Assembly: GCF_030733745.1 (NCBI RefSeq)
Contig: NZ_JASHIK010000004.1
Location: 1-64,000, forward strand
Source of the DNA: Stappia sp. MMSF_3263
Lineage (GTDB): Bacteria; Pseudomonadota; Alphaproteobacteria; Rhizobiales; Stappiaceae
Reading direction: 5' to 3'
Length of the DNA stretch: 64,000 nucleotides
Each line of letters starts with the position of its first letter. The stretch's first letter is position 1. The notes beneath the pieces were generated by a model. It was not told the DNA's origin. It did no database searches and saw only the letters and a program-made list of their open reading frames with translations. Positions 1 through 7,853 of the stretch are shown piece after piece. The translations under genes and the position numbers were made by a program.

Positions 1-140
1 AGGCGTCCGTCGACGGGGAGGACTGTGGACAGGTCGGGGAGGGAACCTCGATGTCCGCGCAAGACAACTTCAAGAGAGCGTGGAGCGGGAGACGCCGCGA
101 CGGTGGCGACCACGTGCAAAAAGACGGTTTGGGAGGACAA

Positions 141-833
141 ATGGCCAATCATTCGGCAAAAGCGGAGATCGTCGACACCGGCAGCCTGATACGGCGCTGG
201 ATCGTCTATATTCTGGGTATCTATGTGCTCACCCTGGGCATCAGCCTGGCCATCCGGGCAGGAATCGGCGTCTCGCCGCAAAGCAGCCTGACCAGGACGA
301 TGACGTTGATCTACACCCCGCTCAGCCAGGGTGCCTACAGTTTCATCTTCGACCTCATCATGCTGTTCCTGGCCTATCTGGTGTTGCCCAGGAAGTTCAA
401 GATGATCAGTTTTCTGGGGTTGGTGCCGGCGGCGGTGCTGGGAATCTTCCTCGACCTGAACCTGTTCCTGACGGAGTTCGTGAGGCCGGGTGAGTACTAT
501 GCCAGGGTCGCATTGCTCGTCTTTGCCGACGCGGCCCTGGCTTTCGGATTGTTCCTGATGATCCGCGCCAATCTCATCCTGATGCCGACCGACCTGTTCG
601 TGAACACGGTCTTCGAGCGGACGGGCTGGAAGTGGGGCAACGTGAAGACCGGTTTCGATTGCGCGCTCCTGGTAACGTCGGTGGCCGTCGGTCTCAGCTT
701 TCTCGGGGATGTCCACTTCATTCGCGAAGGCACGATCATCAACGCGATCCTGGTAGGACAGTATATCAAGCTCTACTTCTTCCTGTTCAAGAAGCTCGAC
801 GGGCGAAAACGGGCGGCCGCGCCGGCCGCGTAG
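141..833 (+). CDS. YczE/YitT-like integral membrane protein
   Basis: A 230-residue protein with about five hydrophobic segments and a short basic C-terminal tail (KKLDGRKR). It resembles the YczE family of bacterial inner-membrane proteins (DUF6198 type), including the early loop RAGIGVSP between the first two segments. The family has no established biochemical role. I chose the ATG at 141 because GGGAGGAC lies just upstream; the frame is open back to an ATG at 51, but that stretch is hydrophilic and unlike the family N-terminus. The gene stands alone and is convergent with the acetyltransferase gene that follows. Family fairly sure, function unknown. Confidence 0.75.
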   Translation: MANHSAKAEIVDTGSLIRRWIVYILGIYVLTLGISLAIRAGIGVSPQSSLTRTMTLIYTPLSQGAYSFIFDLIMLFLAYLVLPRKFKMISFLGLVPAAVLGIFLDLNLFLTEFVRPGEYYARVALLVFADAALAFGLFLMIRANLILMPTDLFVNTVFERTGWKWGNVKTGFDCALLVTSVAVGLSFLGDVHFIREGTIINAILVGQYIKLYFFLFKKLDGRKRAAAPAA

Positions 834-845
834 TCGACGCTATCG

Positions 846-898
846 GGAATGCGCATGCCGCATTCCGCCACGGGATCCCGAAACACGGGATCCCGTTT
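846..898 (+). terminator. Tandem hairpins between convergent genes, likely terminator
   Basis: The first hairpin has arms GGAATGCG (846-853) and CGCATTCC (859-866). The second has arms ACGGGATCCCG (870-880) and CGGGATCCCGT (886-896), a perfect 11-bp stem with a 5-nt loop that runs into TTT. It lies just after the YczE-like gene and faces the end of the minus-strand operon, so it may work in both directions. Confidence 0.6.
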
Positions 899-962
899 GC
901 GTTTCCGGATCACGGGCACGGGCAGGGCAAACCAAGGGAAGGACGGAGCGCCGGAACCCGGT

Positions 963-1799
963 TCAGCCAAGCTCCAGCGTGGTGATGCCGAAGATCCCGC
1001 CGCTGTGAAGCAGGGGCGCCGGACCACGATACATGCGCGCGGTTTCAAAGCCCCTCGCCATGCCGTGTCGCAGGAGGGTGTCGGCGAAACTGCCGCTCGT
1101 CTCCGGAACGTCGATATGGATCTCGCAGTTGCACCGGCGGGAGAGTTCCTCCAGCAATGCCTCCGCGCTCTCCTGGTCGGCGGCGAAAAGCGGGCCGATC
1201 TTTGCGCCCTCGCGGCATCTGCGAGCAACGCCATAGCCAAGCACCGTTTCGCCGTCCATGTAGACGAGCGCAACGTGAGGCGCGGCCGACCACCCTTGCA
1301 GGAAGGCGCGTCTCGATGCCGGAAAGAAACGCCGGTCGAAAGCCTCCAGCGACGGCAGCATGTCGGGAGAGACCGGTTGAATATTCGCGGATCCGTTCGC
1401 CGGCGCCGCGATGGTTCCGCTGTAGCGGAACGTCCGGTAGGCGGGCACGAACCCCATGGCACGATAGTTGGCTTGCTGCTCGGGCACGCCGTCGAGACCA
1501 AGGGTCCGCCCCGCGAGCCGGGCCATGCCCGCATCCCAGACAGTCTTGCCGAAGCCCTTGCCGCGCATGTCGGGACGACAGATGTACAGACCGATGAAAC
1601 CGAATGCGCTTCCGTAGGAGACCGCCGAGATGCCGGCAACCATCTCGCCGTCGACGAAGGCACCGAGGAAGCCGTCGGGATCGGCAAGCCGAAAAGCGGT
1701 GGCATCCCGCTCTCCGGGATTCCAGCCTTCATCCGCGGCCCAGTCGATGAGCGTCTCGACCTCGGAGGGGGCGAGTGTCCGGATCCGGGCATTCGTCAT
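963..1799 (-). CDS. GNAT family N-acetyltransferase with C-terminal extension
   Basis: A 278-residue protein. The N-terminal half is a GNAT fold with the acetyl-CoA pyrophosphate-binding motif RGKGFGK at about residues 92-98, preceded by the beta-strand IGLYICRPD. The second half resembles the YitH/HolE-type extension found on some GNAT enzymes. Substrate unknown. It is the last gene of the minus-strand transporter operon: its ATG at 1799 overlaps the racemase stop codon by one base, so the two are probably translationally coupled. The context suggests acetylation of an amine or amino acid taken up or produced by the operon; that is inference. Confidence 0.8.
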   Translation of the reverse strand: MTNARIRTLAPSEVETLIDWAADEGWNPGERDATAFRLADPDGFLGAFVDGEMVAGISAVSYGSAFGFIGLYICRPDMRGKGFGKTVWDAGMARLAGRTLGLDGVPEQQANYRAMGFVPAYRTFRYSGTIAAPANGSANIQPVSPDMLPSLEAFDRRFFPASRRAFLQGWSAAPHVALVYMDGETVLGYGVARRCREGAKIGPLFAADQESAEALLEELSRRCNCEIHIDVPETSGSFADTLLRHGMARGFETARMYRGPAPLLHSGGIFGITTLELG

Positions 1800-2551
1800 C
1801 ACGCGGGAACCTGCGTCACGGGGGCGAAGCCGGCCAGAAGACCGGAATAGCCCTTGCCGGCGGGCAGGGCGTAGGCGCCCCGCTTGCTGGTGGAAAGGCC
1901 GAGGGAAACAAGCGCCTCGGCCTGCTTGACGGCCGCGCTTACGCCGTCGATGACAGGCACTCCAAACTCGGACTGGAGCCGGGCTGCAAGGTCTGCCAGG
2001 CCCGCGCATCCAAGGATGATCGCCTCCGCCCGATCGGCCTTGAGCGCGCGCGCGATTTCCTCGCGCAGCCTGCTGCCGGCGCCGGATTCGGGCTCCTCGA
2101 GGGACAGCACCGGAACACCGACGGCACGCACGCATGCGCGCGAACCCATGCCATAGCGACGCACCAGATCTTCAAGCGGCACGCGCGAGCGCTCCGACAG
2201 TGTCACCACGCAGAATCGCTGGGCGACGAAGGAGGCAAGCGCCAGCGCCGCCTCGCAGGGGCCGATGACCGGGATGCCGGCCTGGGCGCGCGCGGCGTCA
2301 AGGCCTGTATCGTCGAAACAGCCGATCACGGCAGCATCCGCGCCGTTCGCTTCGCCCTTCCGGATCTCGGCAAGCAACCCCGGGATTGCCAGCGCCTCGT
2401 CGTAATATCCTTCGATGGAGGCTGGCCCCATCGTCGAGGTGACGGCTTCGATCGACGTGCCGGGAGCCGCGGCGGCGCGCGCGGCGCCGGCAATCGTCTC
2501 CGTCATCGAGGCGGTGGTGTTCGGATTGACGACAAGAACGCGCATTCTCAT
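1799..2551 (-). CDS. Asp/Glu/hydantoin racemase family protein
   Basis: A 250-residue cofactor-independent racemase of the Asp/Glu/hydantoin family. It opens with VLVVNPNTTASMTE, typical of hydantoin racemases, and has the two expected cysteine sites: GCFDDTG near residue 76 and LGCAGLADL near residue 180. These enzymes use two cysteines as acid and base to invert a stereocentre, for example in 5-substituted hydantoins or allantoin. The start overlaps the upstream permease stop by 4 bases. No hydantoinase or carbamoylase is nearby, so the substrate is open; it may be a ligand delivered by the transporter of the same operon. Confidence 0.85.
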   Translation of the reverse strand: MRMRVLVVNPNTTASMTETIAGAARAAAAPGTSIEAVTSTMGPASIEGYYDEALAIPGLLAEIRKGEANGADAAVIGCFDDTGLDAARAQAGIPVIGPCEAALALASFVAQRFCVVTLSERSRVPLEDLVRRYGMGSRACVRAVGVPVLSLEEPESGAGSRLREEIARALKADRAEAIILGCAGLADLAARLQSEFGVPVIDGVSAAVKQAEALVSLGLSTSKRGAYALPAGKGYSGLLAGFAPVTQVPA

Positions 2552-3378
2552 GTCGTGCCCTGTCCGCGCAGCCGACGACGGCCGATCCAGACAATGGCGC
2601 CCAGTGTGAGCAGGATCACGAGAAACGAGAACAGCGTGGTCACGGTTCCCAGGGCGTAGAGCACGGGAGTGGTGACGTTCGTCGTCATGCCGTAGATCTC
2701 GAGCGGCAGCGTGTTGTAGGTGCCGGCCGTCATGAGTGTGCGGGCGAACTCGTCGTAGGAGAGCGTGAAGCCGAACAGGCCGACGCCGATCAGCATCGGC
2801 GCAATCATCGGCAGAACCACATGACGGAAAGTTTGCCAGGACGTTGCTCCGAGATCTCTGGCGGCTTCCTCGTAGGACGGGGAGAACCGGTTGAACACCG
2901 CGAACATGATCAGCACGCCGAAGGGCAATGTCCAGGTCAGATGTGCGCCGAAGGCGGACGTGTACCAGGATGGCCGCAGGCCGATCTGCTGAAACATGAC
3001 GCCAATCCCGAGCGAAATGATGATCGAGGGAACCACCAGACTGGCGATCGAAAGATAGAACAGCGGTGTTGCGCCGAGAAACTTGCGGCGGAAGGCCAGC
3101 CCGGCGAGCAGCGAGACAACGACGGTCACCAGCATCACCATGATGCCGAGCAGGAAAGAGCGACGGAAGGAACTGCCGAAGTCCCCGACCGCCTGTTGTT
3201 GCGTCAGATTGTGGAACCAGTGCAGCGAGACGCCGTTGAGCGGAAAGGTCAAACCGCCGCCAGGGCCCTGGAACGAGAGGATCAGGATGGCCGAGAGAGG
3301 GCCGTAGAGAAACAGCACGAACAGCGCGAAGAACAACGCCAGGATCCAGAACTCGGCAGTCCGCCTTTCACCGCTCAT
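2548..3378 (-). CDS. ABC transporter permease (PotC type)
   Basis: A 276-residue inner-membrane permease of the spermidine/putrescine transporter class, with about six membrane helices. The cytoplasmic EAA loop starts at EEAARDLGATSWQTF (about residues 171-185), which docks on the ATPase. It sits one base after the partner permease gene and overlaps the racemase start by 4 bases. With the genes at 3380, 4381 and 5704 it completes an ABC importer. The ligand is unknown; the family transports polyamines and other small cationic nitrogen compounds. Confidence 0.9.
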   Translation of the reverse strand: MSGERRTAEFWILALFFALFVLFLYGPLSAILILSFQGPGGGLTFPLNGVSLHWFHNLTQQQAVGDFGSSFRRSFLLGIMVMLVTVVVSLLAGLAFRRKFLGATPLFYLSIASLVVPSIIISLGIGVMFQQIGLRPSWYTSAFGAHLTWTLPFGVLIMFAVFNRFSPSYEEAARDLGATSWQTFRHVVLPMIAPMLIGVGLFGFTLSYDEFARTLMTAGTYNTLPLEIYGMTTNVTTPVLYALGTVTTLFSFLVILLTLGAIVWIGRRRLRGQGTT

Positions 3379-3379
3379 G

Positions 3380-4306
3380 TCAAAGCTCCTTGCGGATGTC
3401 GACGATGCGCAGGATGCCCGCCACCATCACGAGAACGAGAACAAGCAGCACCACCGCGTTGGCCGCCGCGGCCGGATATTGCAGCAGGGACATCTGGTTG
3501 CGCATCATCAGGGCGACCGAGGCGCTCTGGCCGCCGGACATGACCTGCACGGTGATGAAGTCGGCCATCACCAGCGTGACGACGAAGATGGTGCCGATTG
3601 CCATGCCCGGTTTCGCCAGGGGCAGGATGACATTCCACAGAACCTGTCGGCCATTGGCACCGGCGTCCCGCGCGGCCTCGATCAGGGACCGGTCGATCCG
3701 CATCAGCGTGTTGAAGATCGGCGTCACCATGAACAGCGTGTAGAGATGCACCATCGCCAGCACCACGGCGAAATCGGAATAGAGCAGCCATTCGATCGGT
3801 GCGGGTATCAGTCCCGCATCGATCAGTGCCGTGTTGACCAGACCGTTGCGGCCGAGAACCGGTATCCAGGAGATCATCCGGATGATGTTGGAGGTCAGGA
3901 ATGGCACCGTGCAAACAAGGAAGAGCACCATCTGCATCGTTGTGGTGCGGACGTGGAAGGCCAGGAAATAGGCGACCCAGAAGCCGATGAAGAGGGTCAG
4001 CGCCCAAACGATGGCGGCATAGCGCAGCGTGTTGAAATAGGTTCGCCAAGTTACCCGTGACCCCAGCGTCTCGGCGTAATTGGTCAGGACGAGGTCCGGG
4101 TAAAGCCGGGCAAAGTCATAGTCCCAGAAACTCACGACCGCGATCATCATGACGGGGGCGAGCAGGAACGCGCCGAGAATGACGGCCAGCGGAACGGCTT
4201 GCAGGTGAGCCGACAATCCGGTGACGAGATCGAGCGCGGCCCTTGCCGGCGACCTGCGGCGCCCGCTTGCGGTGATGGTGGCCCCGTCCTGGGCGGTGGC
4301 GGTCAT
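3380..4306 (-). CDS. ABC transporter permease (PotB type)
   Basis: A 308-residue permease with about six membrane helices after a roughly 35-residue cytoplasmic N-terminus. The EAA loop starts at IEAARDAGANGRQV (about residues 209-222). I placed the start at the ATG at 4306 because the longer open frame upstream runs through the hairpin and intergenic region and codes for low-complexity arginine-rich sequence. It is the first membrane component after the binding-protein gene, from which it is separated by a strong hairpin. Confidence 0.88.
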   Translation of the reverse strand: MTATAQDGATITASGRRRSPARAALDLVTGLSAHLQAVPLAVILGAFLLAPVMMIAVVSFWDYDFARLYPDLVLTNYAETLGSRVTWRTYFNTLRYAAIVWALTLFIGFWVAYFLAFHVRTTTMQMVLFLVCTVPFLTSNIIRMISWIPVLGRNGLVNTALIDAGLIPAPIEWLLYSDFAVVLAMVHLYTLFMVTPIFNTLMRIDRSLIEAARDAGANGRQVLWNVILPLAKPGMAIGTIFVVTLVMADFITVQVMSGGQSASVALMMRNQMSLLQYPAAAANAVVLLVLVLVMVAGILRIVDIRKEL

Positions 4307-4341
4307 CGAAGGCCTCGCTGGATCGTGGATGAAACTGCGGA

Positions 4342-4376
4342 AACGCCGCCCCGTCCTCTCGGGAAGGGGCGGCGTT
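4342..4376 (-). terminator. GC-rich hairpin between binding protein and permease genes
   Basis: Arms AACGCCGCCCC (4342-4352) and GGGGCGGCGTT (4366-4376) form a perfect 11-bp stem with a 13-nt loop, only 4 bases after the binding-protein stop codon. There is no proper T-run, so it is more likely an mRNA-protecting or attenuating element than a full terminator. Similar elements follow three other binding-protein genes in this window. Confidence 0.6.
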
Positions 4377-4380
4377 GGTG

Positions 4381-5670
4381 TCAGGCGGCGATGAATTCGT
4401 TCCAGCGCCGAACCATGTAGCGGTCCTCGTCCATCACGGAATTCCAGCAGGCGACCTTGCCCATGCGTTCCTCGAACGAGCCGCCGTCGCGCACCGCGCC
4501 CGCCTTCTCCATGACCGAGCCGTCCGGCGACAGGATGTCGCCCTGTGCCGGCTTGCCTTCGACCCAGAAGCCCCACTCGTCCTCGGACATGTACTCCTTC
4601 GCCGTTTCCATGGCGGCGGAGTAGTAGCCCTGACGGTTGAGATAGGCGCCCACCCAGCCGGACAGGTACCAGTCGATATACTCATAGGCCGCGTCGAGCT
4701 TCGCGCCCGACAGGTGCCTGGCCAGGCCGATGCCTCCGCCCCAGGAGCGATAGCCTTCCTTGAGCGGCTGATAGACGCAAGGGATCCCCCGCGCGCGCAC
4801 GGCGGCGACGGCCGGCGACCACATCGACTGAATGACCACTTCGCCGGAGGCCATCAGGTTGACGCTCTCGTCGAAGCTCTTCCAGAATGCCCGGAACTGA
4901 CCGTCCTGTTTGGCCTTGATAAGGAAGTCGATCGTCTTGTCGATCTCCTCCTTGGTCATGTTTCCCTTGTCGGCATACGTCACCTCGCCCATCGCCTCCA
5001 TGATCATGGCGGCATCCATGATGCCGATCGACGGGATGTTGAGGATGGATGCCTTGCCCTTGAAGGCGGGGTCCATGATATCGGCCCAACTGGAGATCTC
5101 TCGGCCGACCAGATCCGGGCGAATGCCCAGCGTGTCGGCGTTGTAGATCGTCGGCACCATCGTCATCCATTCGGTCGGCTCGCTGGCGAAGCTCGTGGCC
5201 TCCTGCGATTCCACGAAGCCGACCGTATGCGGCGCCGTGCCCTGGGCGATGACGCTGTCCGGGGTCAGCTTGCCGTTGATGAAGAGCGGGACGATCTTGT
5301 CGTAGTATTTCAGCCGGCCGGTTTGCATCGGCTGCATCACGCCGGCCGGATAGACCTTCTTGGCGATCCAGTACTCGATGTCGGCAATGTCGTAGGAATC
5401 AGGCTGCGTCACCGCGCGCTGGGCCGCGGCATCGGAGTCGGTTGCCGTCATCTCCAGGGTGATGCCGAGGTCTTCCTTGCACTTCTGGGCGATGGCATTG
5501 AGGTTCGAAACGCCCGTGCCGAACTGGCGCAGGGTGATCGGGTTCTGTGCCCAGATGGTGGGAAAGCCGGTGATGGCGCCGGCGCCGGCGGCAAGGCCCG
5601 CCGTGGCCGCGCCGCTCTTCAAGAGCGTGCGGCGTGAAATGCCGGCACCGGTTCCTGTCGGTTTTGTCAT
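4381..5670 (-). CDS. ABC transporter substrate-binding protein (PotD-like, Tat-exported)
   Basis: A 429-residue periplasmic solute-binding protein of the spermidine/putrescine-binding class. A twin-arginine signal is visible: SRRTLLKSG at residues 12-20, then an alanine/glycine-rich hydrophobic stretch ending near FPTIWAQ. It should therefore be exported folded by the Tat system, which is common for this class in Proteobacteria. It is the second gene of the minus-strand operon, 33 bases after the ATPase gene, and is followed by a strong hairpin, consistent with higher expression than the permeases. Ligand unknown; a polyamine-like amine is the default guess. Confidence 0.88.
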   Translation of the reverse strand: MTKPTGTGAGISRRTLLKSGAATAGLAAGAGAITGFPTIWAQNPITLRQFGTGVSNLNAIAQKCKEDLGITLEMTATDSDAAAQRAVTQPDSYDIADIEYWIAKKVYPAGVMQPMQTGRLKYYDKIVPLFINGKLTPDSVIAQGTAPHTVGFVESQEATSFASEPTEWMTMVPTIYNADTLGIRPDLVGREISSWADIMDPAFKGKASILNIPSIGIMDAAMIMEAMGEVTYADKGNMTKEEIDKTIDFLIKAKQDGQFRAFWKSFDESVNLMASGEVVIQSMWSPAVAAVRARGIPCVYQPLKEGYRSWGGGIGLARHLSGAKLDAAYEYIDWYLSGWVGAYLNRQGYYSAAMETAKEYMSEDEWGFWVEGKPAQGDILSPDGSVMEKAGAVRDGGSFEERMGKVACWNSVMDEDRYMVRRWNEFIAA

Positions 5671-5703
5671 GACGTGTTCCCCTGTCTTATTGATGTGGAT
5701 GGT

Positions 5704-6795
5704 TCATGAAGCAAGCCGGCCGAGGACGATGGCGTCCTCGGCTTTCCATGCCAGAGGCACGGCATCGCCAACCGAAAGCGGGTTGGTGAAGTAGGCGGCG
5801 TCGTCGATGATCGCCGAGAAGTCCTCGATCCCGGCGGCGTCGACCGACAATCTGACGGACGACCCCCGGTACTCGACATTGCCGACCGTGCCTTTGAAGC
5901 CGAGATCGGGATCGGGGCTTTCGACGATCCGCACGCGGTCCGTTCGGATGGCTATATCGACCTCCTCGCCCGGCCGGAAATTGCCGCCCGTGGCGGTGAA
6001 CGTGCCGCCGTTCCCGACCTGTACCGAGAGCGAACCGTCGTCGGTCTGGCCCACTACCCGGCCCGAGATGACGTTGTGATCCCCCATGAAGCGCGCAACG
6101 AAAGCGGTGGCAGGCCGCTCGAACACGGTTCGCGGGGAGGCGGCCTGTTCGATACGGCCGTCATTCATCACCACGATCATGTCGGCCAACGCCATCGCCT
6201 CTTCCTGGCTGTGGGTGACATGGACGAAGGTGATGCCGAGGGATGTCTGGAGCTTCTTCAACTCCGCCCGCATCCTGATCTTCAGGAACGGGTCGAGTGC
6301 CGACAGCGGCTCGTCGAGAAGCAGGGCTTCGGGGTCGGTGATCAGGGCCCGGGCAAGGGCCACGCGCTGTTGCTGGCCGCCGGAAAGCTGTGCGGGGCGG
6401 CGGCCCGCGTAGTCCTCCATCTGCACAAGCGCCAGAAGATCCAGCGCCCTCTTGTGCCGCTGCTCCCTGGAGACGCCCTTCATCTTGAGACTGAAGGCGA
6501 CATTGTCGAGCACGTCGAGGTGGGGAAACAGCGCGTAGGACTGGAACATCATCGCCGTGCCACGCCGGGCGGGCGGCAGGTCGGTGACGACCGTATTCCC
6601 GAGCCGGATGTCTCCGGAGGAGATGCTTTCGTGGCCGGCGATCATGCGCAGCGTCGATGTCTTGCCGCAACCGGACGGACCGAGCAGGCAGCAATAGCTG
6701 CCCGCCGGGATCTTCAGGCTGACGGCATGAACGGCCGTCGTCGCGCCGTAGACCTTTGAAACCGAGGCGATGTCGATCGCGGCAGCCTTGCTCAT
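5704..6795 (-). CDS. ABC transporter ATP-binding protein (PotA-like)
   Basis: A 363-residue ATPase. Walker A is GPSGCGKT at residues 39-46, the signature LSGGQ at 137-141, and Walker B LLLDEP at 158-163. A C-terminal TOBE-like regulatory domain follows (about residues 280-360). It energises the importer formed with the two permeases and the binding protein. It is the first gene of the operon. Its ATG is preceded by GGGGGAAG and, about 31 bases upstream, by a near-consensus sigma-54 promoter. Confidence 0.92.
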   Translation of the reverse strand: MSKAAAIDIASVSKVYGATTAVHAVSLKIPAGSYCCLLGPSGCGKTSTLRMIAGHESISSGDIRLGNTVVTDLPPARRGTAMMFQSYALFPHLDVLDNVAFSLKMKGVSREQRHKRALDLLALVQMEDYAGRRPAQLSGGQQQRVALARALITDPEALLLDEPLSALDPFLKIRMRAELKKLQTSLGITFVHVTHSQEEAMALADMIVVMNDGRIEQAASPRTVFERPATAFVARFMGDHNVISGRVVGQTDDGSLSVQVGNGGTFTATGGNFRPGEEVDIAIRTDRVRIVESPDPDLGFKGTVGNVEYRGSSVRLSVDAAGIEDFSAIIDDAAYFTNPLSVGDAVPLAWKAEDAIVLGRLAS

Positions 6796-6825
6796 TCAAC
6801 TTCCCCCAATGCTGAACTTGGGAAA

Positions 6826-6842
6826 AGCATCATGCGTGCCAG
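6826..6842 (-). promoter_or_regulatory. Sigma-54 (RpoN) promoter of the transporter operon
   Basis: Read on the minus strand the site is CTGGCACG-CATG-ATGCT. It matches the sigma-54 consensus YTGGCACG-N4-TTGCW at all but one position and keeps the invariant GG (-24) and GC (-12) at the right spacing. The predicted transcript would start near 6815, about 20 nt before the ATG at 6795. It implies control by an enhancer-binding protein such as NtrC, in line with nitrogen scavenging. Confidence 0.7.
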
Positions 6843-6863
6843 TTTTCGGTACTCCAGATAGAG

Positions 6864-6969
6864 GTTTGATATCAAACGTCTAAACGACCTGGATCGCTGG
6901 TTCTGCCGTGCGAGGGTGCATAAATGATGGGCGATTGCTTCCGATTTAACGCGATGATTGTATGCAATC
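6864..6969. promoter_or_regulatory. Two palindromes, candidate GntR/FCD operators
   Basis: GTTTGATATCAAAC at 6864-6877 is a perfect 14-bp palindrome. GATTG-TATG-CAATC at 6956-6969 is a second dyad. Both resemble the TTGTATACAA-like operators of FCD-type GntR regulators. They lie between the divergent transporter operon and the GntR gene at 7033, which is the likely binder. The 6864 site is about 22 bases upstream of the sigma-54 promoter. Confidence 0.5.
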
Positions 6970-7032
6970 TTCAGCGTGATTGCGTTTGAAAACCATCTTC
7001 CCTGTTGGCGATTTCGGGACTAAACGAACCAC

Positions 7033-7764
7033 ATGGAACCGGCTGGGATGAACATTGCACGCGTCGGAAACGACAGGATGGACGGCGCGGAGGATCGCGC
7101 GCAGGCGATACACGACCATCTGCGCGATGCCATCGTCGACCGTCGCCTCGCGCCGGGGGCCAAGCTCTCCGAGAGCGAGGTGGGGGCCCTGTTCGACGTC
7201 AGCCGCACGGTGGCTCGCTCGGCCCTGCAGATGCTGGCCTTCGAGGGGCTGGTGCGCAGCGAGCGCAATCGAGGCGCCTTTGTCGCCAATCCGTCCCCGG
7301 AAGAGGCGCGGCAGGTCTTCGCCTCGCGGCGCCTGATCGAGCCGGCCATCGCGACGGAAGCATGTGCAAGGGTCACGCAAGCCGACATCGAGGCGTTTGC
7401 CGAACACCTGCGCGAGGAGGCCCGCCTCCTGTCGGAACGCGGGCCGAATGCGCGCCGCGCCGAGATCAAGGCGTCGGGCGATTTCCATCTTCTGCTGGCC
7501 TCGGTCGGCGGCAACGCCATTCTCAAGCGCTTCATGGAAGAGCTGATTGCCCGCTCCTCACTGGTCATCGCGCTTTATGGAAAGTCCGGGGCTTCAAGCT
7601 GCGGCCACGGCGAGCACGAGGGCATTCTGGCGGCGTTGAGGGATCGGGATGTCCAACGCCTGAGTGGCCTCGTGCTGCACCATATCGATCATCTGGAGGC
7701 CGATCTCGACCTGCGGCCGAAGGACGGGCTGGCGCTCAGGGACGCGTTGCAGATGCCTGGCTGA
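7033..7764 (+). CDS. GntR family transcriptional regulator (FCD domain)
   Basis: A 243-residue repressor-type regulator. A winged helix-turn-helix lies at about residues 20-85, with SESEVGALFDVSRTVARSAL as its recognition part. An all-helical FCD ligand-binding domain follows, with its usual H/D residues (for example DFHLLLASVGG and EHEGILAALRDRD). The start is uncertain among ATG codons at 7033, 7048 and 7078; all leave the DNA-binding domain intact. It is divergent from the sigma-54-controlled transporter operon and probably regulates it through the palindromes in the shared 237-base gap. Confidence 0.87.
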   Translation: MEPAGMNIARVGNDRMDGAEDRAQAIHDHLRDAIVDRRLAPGAKLSESEVGALFDVSRTVARSALQMLAFEGLVRSERNRGAFVANPSPEEARQVFASRRLIEPAIATEACARVTQADIEAFAEHLREEARLLSERGPNARRAEIKASGDFHLLLASVGGNAILKRFMEELIARSSLVIALYGKSGASSCGHGEHEGILAALRDRDVQRLSGLVLHHIDHLEADLDLRPKDGLALRDALQMPG

Positions 7765-7805
7765 CTGCCGACAGGCAATCTTCAAGGACCGCCTTCGCGG
7801 CTTGA

Positions 7806-7831
7806 ACCCTGCCGACCGGGGTCGACAGGGT
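7806..7831. terminator. Hairpin between convergent gntR and M20 peptidase genes
   Basis: Arms ACCCTGCCGAC (7806-7816) and GTCGACAGGGT (7821-7831) pair with one mismatch around a CGGG loop. It lies in the 89-base gap between two convergent genes and could stop transcription from both sides. No clear T-run. Confidence 0.4.
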
Positions 7832-7853
7832 CCAGCGTTTCATTCCCCGGGAT

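Noticed and set aside
1-140. 3' end of an upstream gene or an extended N-terminus of the YczE-like protein
   Set aside because: No convincing coding signal in 1-50; the extension 51-140 is hydrophilic, arginine-rich and unlike the family, and a good ribosome site precedes the ATG at 141.
4375-5637. Long open frame on the plus strand opposite the first binding-protein gene
   Set aside because: Shadow of the real gene: no ribosome binding site, histidine- and arginine-rich composition, no domain.
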